Shown here: positions 1 to 10,255 of the stretch, in pieces
How the letters are laid out: every line of letters begins with the position of its first letter
Position numbering within the stretch: the first letter of the stretch is position 1
Assembly (NCBI GenBank): GCA_028554645.1
Contig: JAQOOI010000019.1
Span: forward strand, 496,001-560,000
Length of the DNA: 64,000 bases
Direction of reading: 5' to 3'
DNA from: Omphalotus guepiniiformis
Lineage: Eukaryota; Basidiomycota; Agaricomycetes; Agaricales; Omphalotaceae
The notes under the pieces: model-generated
The model's input: the letters and a program-made list of their open reading frames with translations, nothing else
Databases searched by the model: none
What the model was told of the DNA's origin: nothing
Program-made: the position numbers and the translations under genes

Positions 1-1669
1 GTATACCGCTACTTCCGTACGGGCCAACTTTGCGGCAACATCGCAAACTATGCCATCTTTCTCTGAGCCCTGAAGCCGTGAAGAAGTATCATAGCCTACA
101 GGAAGACGCTATTGTCATGTATCTCGATTCGATCATCGATACTCCGGAGACGTTCGTAGAGCAGCTAAGACTGTAAGTGTCCTCATACACTGTGAACTTT
201 GCAGTATAAACATAACAATAAATCTATTAGGACTGCCGGTCGTATCATCATGTCTGTGACTTACGGCATACCTCCGAAAACTCCGGACGACATAGTGCGT
301 ATCATTTGCATTGAATTTCTCATGGACTTATACTGGCCTCATGAAAGTATATCGTCGAAGCCGAACAAACTATGGAAATGATTAGCAAATCCACTGTACC
401 TGGTGCTCATTTAGTTGATCTTGTGCCTATCTGTATGTATTGTATTGTCATAGATCTTTCATACCTCTTGACTGACTGACGGAATTTCGTCAGTACGATA
501 TCTCCCTTCATGGATACCCTTTAATTCTATCCCCAGAGTAGCTAAGGCTGGTCGTGATCTCATTTGGTCTATGATTAGTCGTCCGTACGAAGCTGCGAAA
601 AGGGACTGGCGAGCAGGAACTGCTCGACCGTGTTTCACGACAGATTGTTTGGATAGTTTTGAGGATGATAGAATGGGGCTTTCTAAGGAGGAAGCTGACC
701 GGTTGCTTCGATGGACTGCGGGAGCGATGTATGGAGGTATACTCTTTTATTTCCTCGCACTAACTGGTCCTAACCCATCGAATCTTCAGCTGGAGGCGAA
801 TCTGTGCGTACAATACGTACCTCCAAAATATCTGGGAGGTCAATCGACTGACATGTTACCCAGACCTACGCGACTATCTTGACGTTCATACTCGCAATGG
901 CAAAGTTTCCCGAAGTTCAGAAGAAACTCCAAGAAGAAATCGACAGAGTAATTGGACATGATCGTCTTCCGGTGGTAGAAGATCGATCTAAACTGCCATA
1001 TGTGAATGCTGCTATTAAAGAAGCTCTACGATGGCGGCCGGCCCTTCCACTCAGCATTGCACGGAAGTCGAATCAAGATGATTTCTACCGAGGTAAATTC
1101 TTATACGACTTCTATTCATGTCGTCTGTCCGACGCTTCAACATAGGATACTACATCCCTAGCGGAACCATCGTAATGCCCAACGTGTGGACGATCTCGAT
1201 GGACAATGTATCTGGCATTCCTACTGAACAATTTGCACCTGAGCGGTTTATTGATCAATACGTGAAAGAGAAAGCTGTGGATCCGATGTCTTATGCATTT
1301 GGCTTTGGACGTAGGTACGTTCGAGCTGTTCATTCCTGATCAAAGCACCCGTGTTCTTAACGTTTATCTACAGGGTATGTCCAGGGAGGTATCTCGGGGA
1401 GAATAACTTGTTCCTACTTATATCTGGTTTAATGGCCACTGTCGAAATCTCTCCGGCGAAAGATGAACAAGGAAATACGATGCGATGTGATCCTGAGTAT
1501 ACGTCTGGGCTTGTATCGTAAGTTTCCTCCGTGAAATATGCTAGATATCTCCTTTGAAGCTGATTCTTGGGGCTGACGTAGACATCCTGTGCCCTATAAA
1601 CTTAGCTTGAATCCTCGATCGCGCCAAGTTGTGTCGGTGGTGAAGGAACGAGCTACTCACGTAGCATAG
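1..1669 (+). CDS. Cytochrome P450, 5'-truncated by window edge
   Basis: A haem-thiolate monooxygenase, presumably ER-anchored; the N-terminal anchor lies outside the window. Joining exons gives the P450 core in order: helix C region ([11 protein letters not shown]), I-helix motif AGGEST, K-helix region (KEALRWRP), PERF-type motif (APERF) and the haem loop FGFGRRVCPG, whose Cys is the iron ligand. An intron splits the haem loop between the second Arg and Val. The I-helix motif lies on a 14-nt microexon at 790-803. The C-terminus reads [13 protein letters not shown] and ends at the stop at 1667-1669. The next gene is a tandem P450 with the same microexon, so the two probably arose by duplication. 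It resembles basidiomycete P450s often labelled O-methylsterigmatocystin oxidoreductase-like, but the substrate cannot be read from sequence. It forms the left edge of the candidate metabolite cluster. Confidence 0.92.
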
Positions 1670-1918
1670 GATCGCTCATGTTTTTTGTATTCGTATCTTG
1701 TCATCTTCCGCTTTATGTATGTACCAAAAGAAAGTTCCACTGCCAGTCAGATTTTACTACGACTGGACTTTGGACGAGGCTAGTAGGTACTCGAAATGGT
1801 ACAGCAGCATCTAGGATCACTTTGGGTTCATCAAATCACGCGACTAAGAATCTGAATAAGATATAAACGATCTTTCACTGAGAAACAGTGCTCCTTTAGT
1901 CCCACTTGTACTTTCGCG

Positions 1919-3770
1919 ATGGTATTGAGCGCAACGTTCGGCTTGATTGCCGTAACAGCAGTGGTGGCATTATTTGTTCTTGTCTGCCAAAGGCTTTACC
2001 GACGTAACTTTTCCAGTCATCCACTTCCACCAGGTCAGTCTTTGTTTTATATATTATTTCATCTTGCGTTATTCATCGTCCTTTTAGGTCCTAATGTAAA
2101 CGCACCTCCAAAACTTGAACCGTGGAAGACATACAAGAAATGGTCTCAGGAGTACAGTAAGTAAATCTATTTCTCTTCCGTTATGGGCTTGCCAATTTTG
2201 AAACGCGCGTTGCTTTCTTTCTTCCAGAAAGCCCATTGATTTACCTCAATCTTCGAGGAAGAGATGTCATCGTTAACAACAAGCTTCAAGTTGCATTGGA
2301 CCTATTAGAGAATCGAAACCGAAACCTGAATTATAGTTCCCGACCTGATTTTCCAATGATGGATTTGATTGGACGACAGGATAATGTTGGGTTTCAGCGG
2401 TATGGACCTAGGCTTAAGAAGTGTAGAAGGCTTTTGCATGATGCGCTTAGTGTTCGTTCTATTTCTGAATGGAACGGTCCTGTGCAGAAGGAGTGTGATG
2501 AGTTTTTGGGAAGGCTGTTGAGGAGTCCGAGGGATGTTGAGAAAGCAGTTCTTAGGTGAGTTGAACTATGGCCCTTTCCTTTCAGTAGTGATTATGCTAA
2601 GAAATCTTTGACCCAGCTTTGTGGGATCAATGGTGGTGCAATTCACGTACGGACAAAAGTTGGATTCGGAATACTTGCATTTGATAGAAGAGACTGCTAA
2701 ACATTCAAGCGCTGCGATGATTCCGGGGAAATGGATTGTGGATTCGTATCCTATCTGTCAGTATCTTTCCCACTTCCAGACGAGCTATGAACTGATATTC
2801 CGCGTATTGAAATACCTCCCTGCGTGGGCACCCGGTGGGTCTTTTCAGACTTGGGCCGCAGATGCGAGGAGAATGTTTCAAGAGTTCACTCGAACGCCAT
2901 TTGAGAAGGTCAAGAAGCAGATAAAGGATGGGACTGCTACTCCGTCGTTTGTGTATAGAAACTTGGTTGAGATGGACGGTCATGGGAACCCTGAGGACGA
3001 GTCGATTTTAGCGGGTACGGCTGCTAGCTTGTATTCAGGTGAGCCTTTGGTTATTGCCTATATCCGTATGCTTGATGCTGAGGCCGAGTGTAATTTTAGC
3101 TGCGACGGACACAGTAAGGGAATGCTCTTTCATACAAGTGCTCGCTAAATCCTCGACGTAGACATCCACGATCCTTTTGACGTTTTTCCTCACTATGGTT
3201 GTCTACCCCGAAATACAAGAAAAGGCTTACCAGGAAATATTCCGAGTGGTAGGGACCGACCGACTTCCCGAGTTGTCAGATGAAGGATCACTTCCGTATA
3301 TTCAAGCGATCATCAAAGAGCTTCATCGGTTCAACCCTCCCGTACCATTGATGCCTAGGAGTCCGCTGGAGGATGATATATACGAAGAGGTCAGAATACC
3401 GCGAAAGGCTTGGATGTTTACGAATATTTGGTGCGTTGAATTCCATATACAATTTCCCGCCGTCCGTTGTTGACACTGACACTTGGGTTGTAGGGCAATG
3501 ACTCATGATGAAGTGGAGTATCCGTTTGTAGATACGAATACGTTCAATCCAGAGCGGTTTATGGGCGAGAAGGGGCAGGGGTTGCGTGATCCTAGGGATA
3601 TATCATTTGGGTTTGGACGTCGTCGGTGTCCAGGTGTGGCGCTTGCCAATGCGGCGACGTTCTTGATTATCGCGCGAACTCTGGCGGCGTTCCGTATCGT
3701 GCCAGTTAAGGACAGTGCTGGAGAACCTGTTGTTCCTCCTTTGGAGTTTGTGACTTCGTTCACTACGTAG
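1919..3770 (+). CDS. Cytochrome P450, tandem paralogue with curtailed C-terminus
   Basis: The ATG at 1919 opens a hydrophobic N-terminal ER anchor (about residues 3-24) followed by a Pro-rich hinge. Later exons give helix C, the I-helix motif AATDTT, the K helix (IKELHRFNPP), the PERF motif (NPERF) and the haem loop FGFGRRRCPG. The I-helix motif is encoded by a 14-nt microexon at 3100-3113, flanked by GT-AG introns in the same phase as in the upstream P450. The open frame stops at 3770 after EFVTSFTT, so the usual HPxPF segment is missing. That segment is still present as an unspliced frame at about 3837-3914 (PPKSFQCTVVPRS...), preceded by a pyrimidine tract ending in AC, not AG. The protein is therefore either truncated by about 24 residues or uses a non-canonical acceptor. 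Membership in the candidate metabolite cluster is inferred from position. Confidence 0.9.
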
Positions 3771-4078
3771 GTTGAATTTCGTGTTGGGTTTTTGGAAGCC
3801 ATTGCTGATTTCGCCATTTCTTTTCTTCTTTTCACTACACCACCTAAATCTTTTCAATGTACTGTAGTCCCTCGCTCGACGGCTATGGAGGATGTCATCG
3901 GTCAGCTTAGCTGAGTGACACTGACAGGGTGTAATAAACGTTCTGATACAAGTCATTGGATTGTGTCACTGATACTACTACAAATGATGCAAGTGTCTAT
4001 GAAGTCTTCTCATAGATTGATACCAAGGTTTATATGAACGGCCTAAAATTTCATGAGCTGAATGAACCAGTCCAACGT
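3771..4078. other. Convergent 3' interval with stranded P450 exon
   Basis: This is the space between the converging P450 and aldehyde dehydrogenase genes. Its first half holds an apparently stranded last exon of the P450 (frame open about 3837-3914, stop TGA 3912-3914). The rest shows no coding signal. Confidence 0.55.
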
Positions 4079-6297
4079 TTAAAGGATACTTCCTACCTTT
4101 ACTTGAGTATAACTAATTCGGTGACGGGAGATTAGGTGCGCTTGAAGTATAGCCTCGGATGAACAATACTCACTTTGAAAGAGCATACTCTCCCAAATCA
4201 CGGCCAAATCCTGTGTAGTTACCGGAATTGATTATTTTTTACAGAACAGAGCAAGAAGACGATATACCTGATAGCTTGAAACCTCCAAAAGGCACAGTGT
4301 GATCGGGGAAGTTTGCGAAATTAATCTTGAATTAGCGACTTAGATTCCGTGTTGGAAGGTAATAAGAGAGGAAGATATACCCAAGCTGTCCCGGCTTCGA
4401 TCTTGTGAGCTGTATTCACTGCTCTTTGGACGTCCTTCGTGAAAACACTACATGCAAGGCCATACATGCTGTCATTTGCTTGCGCGATAACCTCTGAATG
4501 GTAAATCATAAGTCATGACCGCACGCGGAACAATTATGAAGTTCGCTAACCCTCTTCGTCTTTGAACTTGAACACAACACCAACAGGACCAAAGATCTCC
4601 TCACGAGCAATGGCCATTTCGGAGGTACATTCTGTAAAGATAGTCGGTTTCACGTAGAAGCCTTCTTGGTCATACTTTTCTGCGCCGAATTGTACCTTCG
4701 CTCCTTCATTCTTGCCGGAAGCGATGTATCCCAACACACGCTACGTTTTCGTATGTACAACGAAAACAATGTAACGATTGGACGAACGTACCTGGAATTG
4801 GGACTCAGACACCTGAGGACCGAAGGTTGTTGTCATTTCGAACGGATCACCGATTTTGAGTGTTTTCGCTACCTCCTCGAGTTTTTGAACGAACGTATCG
4901 TATATCTTCTCCTGTACGAAGATTCTAGTGCCCGCAGAGCATGCTTGGCCAGTATTAAAGCTTCGACGTAGGGCAATTTAGAATCGTTTCGGAAGTATCA
5001 TCAATGATGATACCGAGATACTTACAATACGCCGTGTGCAGTCCATTTCACTGCTTGATCAAGATCAGCATCGTCGAATATGATTGTTGGGCTTTTCCCT
5101 CCAAGCTCAAGCGTTACGGATTTCAGATTCGATCGCGCTGCTGCTTCCATTATCTTGCGTCCAGTTAATGTACTTCCGGTAAACGACACTTTGAAGATAT
5201 CGGGATGTTCACTTATTGCTTGACCGACTGTAGAGCCGAGACCGTTGATGATGTTGACCACACCAGGAGGAAATCCGGCTTCGTTTAGAAGAGATGCAAC
5301 TCTGAGAGCTGTCAATGGGGTGATTTCGGACGGCTTGAAGATTACGGTGTTGCCGGTTGCCAAAGCTGGAGCTAGAGACGTAGTCAGCACAGAATTGGCT
5401 CCTTATGCAGGAATAAGACGGCAGTACCGAGTTTCCAGGCGATCATGAGCACTGAATGAGTTGTGAGACTTTGTCAGGCCGAAAAGAATCTAGGGAGGTA
5501 ATACTTACACGGTGCATTCCATGGAATAATTAGCCCCTAAAACATGTTCAGACGGTGTAATAGTCGAAGTTCAAAGGAAGTCCATACGACAACGCCAATA
5601 GGCTCGTGCCTTGTGTAGCAGATTTTAGCAGGACTGGGCTAGTTCAGCGATGTTGTCAATGTGTCGATTATGCGCTGCACGTTCATATTTTTACCTGCAT
5701 GGACTTTCCGTCAATCTTATCAGCAAATCCTGCATAGTATCGTATGGCGTTTATTGTTGCGGTGAAGTCGAACATTTTCATGAACAAGAACGGCTTTCCT
5801 GGGTTTGTGGGCTCGTCAAAACGACCCTTGGAGCAACTTAAGATACATACCCATGTTCAAAGCTTCCAATGCGGAAAGTTCATCCTTATTCTGCTCCATT
5901 AGATCAGCCAACTTATTGAGCATCTGTCCCCGCTCTGCGCCAGATATGTTGAGGCCCCAAGTCGTTCTATACGCTCGGCGCGCTGCTCGCACGGCTATGT
6001 CAACATCCTTGGCAGATCCTACTGGAATGTGTGTGATAACTTTTCCATTCACTTGAGATGCGTTCGCGATAAGTAGATACTGAATGAAAGGCGGCCGAGA
6101 TAGTCACCTGGGTTAATTACTCTGCACGATGTGAATGTGATGCTAAGATTGCTTGAAAGAAGGAAATGAACGTACGGATGAGATCCCTTCTCCACAGGGT
6201 CCACAAATTGCCCGTCGATGAAGAGTCTTGCATCGAAATTGGAGGATCCTTTGTACGTCGGCGTATCAAAAGTGTAAGAGAAATTCGATGTATCCAT
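4079..6297 (-). CDS. NAD(P)+-dependent aldehyde dehydrogenase
   Basis: ALDH superfamily enzyme that oxidises an aldehyde to the acid; no targeting peptide is evident, so it is probably cytosolic. The ATG at 6297 gives [13 protein letters not shown], and exons run leftward to a TAA at 4079-4081 after [11 protein letters not shown]. Visible signatures are the cofactor loop FKPSE, the G-motif FTGST, the catalytic general base in LELGGKSP, the nucleophile Cys in GQACSAG, the EEIFGPV motif and the C-terminal [18 protein letters not shown]. Overall length (about 500 residues) is normal, with about ten short introns. It converges on the P450 and lies near a carboxylate reductase and oxidases, so it may adjust the oxidation level of the same aldehyde intermediate. 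That pathway role is inference; a general detoxifying ALDH is the alternative. Confidence 0.93.
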
Positions 6298-7963
6298 GGT
6301 CGCCTCGAACGTTCTTCAAAGGGGTAGGGTCCTGAGCGTCATATCAGGCTGCTGTGATGATGTTTTATCCACTTATCCCACTCTCTGACTCTATTCCTCA
6401 GTTCCATCAGAGTGCGCTAATCGACATTGATTTTGGTGACACTGACAGTAATCAAGGCAAGGAGCAAGAAGACAAGCAACGTAAGTAGTACAGATAGTAT
6501 TTTGGGACTGAACCAAACCAAGACCATTTTAAGTACACAGGTGCACCGGACTCGGCGAAAAATTCGCGAAGTCAGGCTTTGCAAAATCTTTGCCGGGACT
6601 TTGCAAAAAGTTGGCAAAATGGCACAAGGCAAAATGTTCCGAAATAACAATTGGCCAATTTTCTTAGAAATCTTTTGCAAAATGTTTGCGAAACTCAATA
6701 TCACGTGATGACATTACCACAAATAGTACTGGTTCGTTTTCCTCCCTCGCTCGTTCGCCCCCGCTTCCTTGAACCACATGGTAGATAGTAATAAAATGAT
6801 ATATATTCACTAGCTATGTATGGTACAGAAAGGTAATGCGCTACTTATGACTCAATGCTCTTGAACTTCGCCTTCTAATGCTAGGGTTGCCGGCCTTGCA
6901 ACCTCAAATCATCAATGCCACTTGCCAAGTCCCACAATAGTTGGTTGTCCCTAGAACATGACAGTTGGTCAGAATGTGCTAACCCAATGAAAGAGAATGC
7001 TAGACATACCTCAGGCTTGAATCAATGCCCTCCCTGTGAACTCCAACAAAGAATCATGGTGATTAGCTATATCATAAAATCAAAGATGGAAAGACATACC
7101 GTTGCACGTTAAGGTGTGTCCTGTGTGGCCTACCAACACACATTGAACAACACACAAACATGAGATGTAGCACGTTAACAGCAGAGAGGACTTGAAAGCT
7201 CACCATGCAATCCTCTTGAGCAGCCGAACTTGAACGATAGCGCGAGCCCAAGCATCTAAGAGGAAAAAGAAAAGGCCCAGGAGCAAGCAGCACAGTGAAC
7301 TTCAGCCTCCAAGGTCGTGGCTTCCGCGTGCACTGCTCACTCTTCGAAAGGTGGAGAAAAAGGGAGAGAGAAAGGAAGATGGGTTGGCAGGCTGGAGCTG
7401 GGCGAGTGAGGAGGCGGGAAGGAAGAAGATGAAGTTCAAGTTGAAATGTTTGCGTTTGGAACCAAAAAAAAAAAAACAAACAAACAAATCACGCCACCGC
7501 GATGCTGACACAGACATCGGGGCTTGAATAGCAATGCCCTAGACCCAGCTTCACCTTTTTTGGGCGGATTTCGGATCATTTCGCCGTTTTCCAAATCTTT
7601 GCAGGAATTTCTGAGGACAAAATATGCAAATATTTGAAGTTTGCAAACATTTTGCAAACATAATTTGCAAAGAATAGGGGAAGACCAGCCTTTGCAAAAT
7701 TTTTTCAAATATTTGTACAATACTTTGCAAAATCAACTTGGCATATTTTTTGCCAACAGTCCTTTGCAAATATTTCCATCGCTAGTGTGCAGCTGTGGTA
7801 AGCCCGGGCCCGACCAGGACCTGAGTTGGCTTGGTTCGGATGATCCGTGAGAAGTTCGTTGTCTGCGCCAGGGACGATGCATTGTCATGCAATGGTTCAC
7901 TGATGCATTCATTACGGAAAGAATATCTACGTGCTGCAAGTATGCGGTATCTCTACTCTATCA
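6298..7963. repeat. TTTGCAAA-rich repeat zones flanking non-coding interval
   Basis: This 1.67 kb stretch has no conventional gene. The palindromic octamer TTTGCAAA occurs three times at about 6577-6680 and six times at about 7639-7770. The two zones share longer similar stretches in opposite orientation: a TTTGCAAAATGTTTGC-type core on the plus strand at left and on the minus strand at right. Poly-A/poly-pyrimidine tracts (7460-7490 and others) and the spliced micro-ORF described separately lie between them. It looks like a foldback-type non-autonomous repeat, but no clear target-site duplication was identified by eye. Confidence 0.45.
7011..7255 (-). other. Possible short spliced transcript with 34-codon ORF
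   Basis: On the minus strand an ATG at 7255 directly follows a TTAG acceptor-like site. Good GT-AG introns then separate tiny exons at 7204-7255 (52 nt), 7100-7129 (30 nt) and 7010-7033 (24 nt), and the joined frame ends at a TGA at 7011-7013 after about 34 codons. Donors are GTGAGC, GTATGT and GTATGT, and acceptors have pyrimidine tracts. The peptide matches nothing I recognise. The consistent splice signals suggest a spliced RNA, possibly non-coding, nested between the TTTGCAAA zones. A chance arrangement of splice-like sites cannot be excluded. Confidence 0.25.
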
Positions 7964-10170
7964 ATGCGTCTTCTCTGGATATCTGGTTTCGTCTCGGTGA
8001 CCTGCGTCTCATTGTCGTTCCTTGGGCGCTTGCTGCGACGAAAGTTGCTCTTGAAGCAAACTTGCGTGGAAGATCTCAAATATTTTGGTGACTCTCGCAC
8101 ATCGGGGAAGAAAATCAAGGGTACCGCGGTGGTCTGTGGTGGCAGGTACGCGTTTTATCAATGAATCTTATGCTGAAGGCTCATGACAATTTCATAGCAT
8201 AGGAGGTCTATTAGCTGCGCGAGTTTGCCATGACCACTTCGAAAAAGTCATCATTGTAGAACCCGAGAGCTGGCTTAGCACTGAAGACGCCATTAGAAAG
8301 GATGCCTGGAACCAGCAGCATTCGCGCACGCGCGTGATGCAGTATCATTCATTGCAAGGTGAGCCCATTCAATTTTCACTCCTAGACTTGCCGATGCCTT
8401 CTAAAATTCATTCTGCGAATTGTTATAGGTGTTCAAGTGCTAGGATTCATGGGCTTTTGCAAACTTTTCCCAAACTTCATCCCAGAATGTGAAGCTTCCG
8501 ATATTCAGTGAGCAGTCGTGATTCAGGGTTTATTGGTTGACTTGTAGCGCTTGACTAACGTATATCCAATGTAGCGTCTGTGCGGGAGATTTTCGCACTT
8601 CCATCTGGGGAAATTGGACACAGACCCCATACACTATCTATAACGGAGATTTGCCCAAGACAATATTCGTAGGGCGACCCGGTCTTGAAACGCTTCTCCG
8701 GCGACTCGTCTTGGACAAGAAGGTGTACCCCAATATTACTCAAATTACCGGTACAGTTTTTGGTGCGGTACGGAGCGCGAATGATGCCATGAAATTGGGA
8801 GGAGTCACAGTTCGCACGAACGATGGAAATGTTTCAACACTAGAAGCAGATCTCATAATAGGTGATTACCGTTCTTGAAGCACTTTCGTTGGGGAAAACG
8901 TCTCATTTGTTATTTCTAGACTGTACGGGCCCTGCTTCCTCTGGTATCAAGTGGCTTCGTCGCGAAGGCTTTGGATACGCTCCCAATGGAGAATACCCCA
9001 AGGGTATTTTACCGTTGGACGACCTGAAAATACAGTATGATCAAAAAATTCATTATTCGACTTTCGCCTTCCACGTCACAAAGGAGCTCGGTGAACGACT
9101 ACCTGTCAAGGGTGGCTGGGAAAACTGCGGACCTATATATAACTGCATCACGGATGCTTCAGTTGAGAACCGGAGTATATATTCTCAAAGGGTTGAAGGA
9201 GACATAAGTATGTGCCATTGTTCCGTCAAACTCGAACTCATTTACTTACGTGTTCATAATTCAGGTGTGCTGTGGCGCATGGGGACTCTCTGACCTTCCT
9301 ACTACTCTGGAAGAAATCAAGAGCTATGCGAGGTCGTTGGTTACAGATAAGCTCATACCTGATTGGTTTTTCGAGATCTTGGACCTGCTTGGAGAAGTCG
9401 AGGATACGATGACCTATAGTGAGGTACGAGTACGTAAGTATCTAAACGAGTGCCGTTTTGCAAATTGCAAGTCACTGATGCTTTTTCAGCTGCTACGACC
9501 TTCGTTAGGTTCGAGAAAGCAGTCAACTTGCCATCGAACTTCATAGCTTTGGGAGATAGTGTCATGCGGGTCAATCCTGTCTTTGGGTTAATTCCGGTTC
9601 TTCTTTGCACGCATGTCTTTCTGACTTGTTTCGCTCAGGCAGGGATGCACAAAGGCTCTCATCGGTGCTGTCTGTCTGAATAACTTACTCAGAGACGTCA
9701 ACTCGACACTTCCTGCGAGTTTCTCCAAGGAATTTTTCAGGTTACAAGCTGATAAGATTACTCCTATCTGGTAAGTATTCGATCGTACACGGGAACGAAT
9801 AACTGACTTGGGATTCCTCTAGGCAAGGCGTGAAGACGGGTGGTGAGCATCGATTCGACTTGATTTGTTCAAATACTCATTAGTCACAGATTACGCTTAT
9901 AAGACAACTATCCCTGTTGAAGGCGAGACGTTATCTCAAGGTGCCTTCCTGAGGTGGTACATTCGAAAGCTGCATATTCTTGCGTTCACCGTAGGTGTTA
10001 GAAATCCACATGCAGCACCCATAGTAATTGATTCTCTATGTGTCTAGGATAAGCAAGCAGGTTCTGCACTGTGGCATGTCAAGATGTTTCTCGCTCCGCC
10101 AATCGATAATGTGCAGTTTGGGCTGGTCATGAAGGTTTTGTGGAACTTCCTGCTCAATCCCAATGCTTAG
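7964..10170 (+). CDS. FAD-dependent monooxygenase/oxidoreductase, membrane-anchored
   Basis: The first ATG in frame is at 7964 and gives MRLLWISGFVSVTCVSLSFLG, a probable N-terminal membrane anchor. About 40 residues later the spliced frame reads TAVVCGGSIGGLLAARV, a GxGxxG-type Rossmann motif for FAD, followed by the acidic residue in IIVEPE. The second FAD contact is visible as IALGDSVMRVNPVFGQG, matching the GD...P motif of flavin monooxygenases. LIIDCTGPASSG is the typical strand before the substrate domain. The stop is TAG at 10168-10170 after LLNPNA, giving about 560 residues over roughly ten exons. It converges with the carboxylate reductase gene 85 bp away. An oxygenating role on a cluster intermediate is inferred; the family also contains dehydrogenases. 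Confidence 0.85.
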
Positions 10171-10255
10171 GTGCATGTTAATCCCTGTTATTCGATTGTA
10201 CACAATGTATATTTAGTATAACATGAATCTCGAAACAGAGCCTCCGGATACAGAT

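Noticed and set aside
7072..7517. Phe/Leu/Ser-rich minus-strand frames near the TTTGCAAA repeats
   Set aside because: They arise from poly-A/pyrimidine-rich sequence; composition is repeat-driven and no start or domain supports them.
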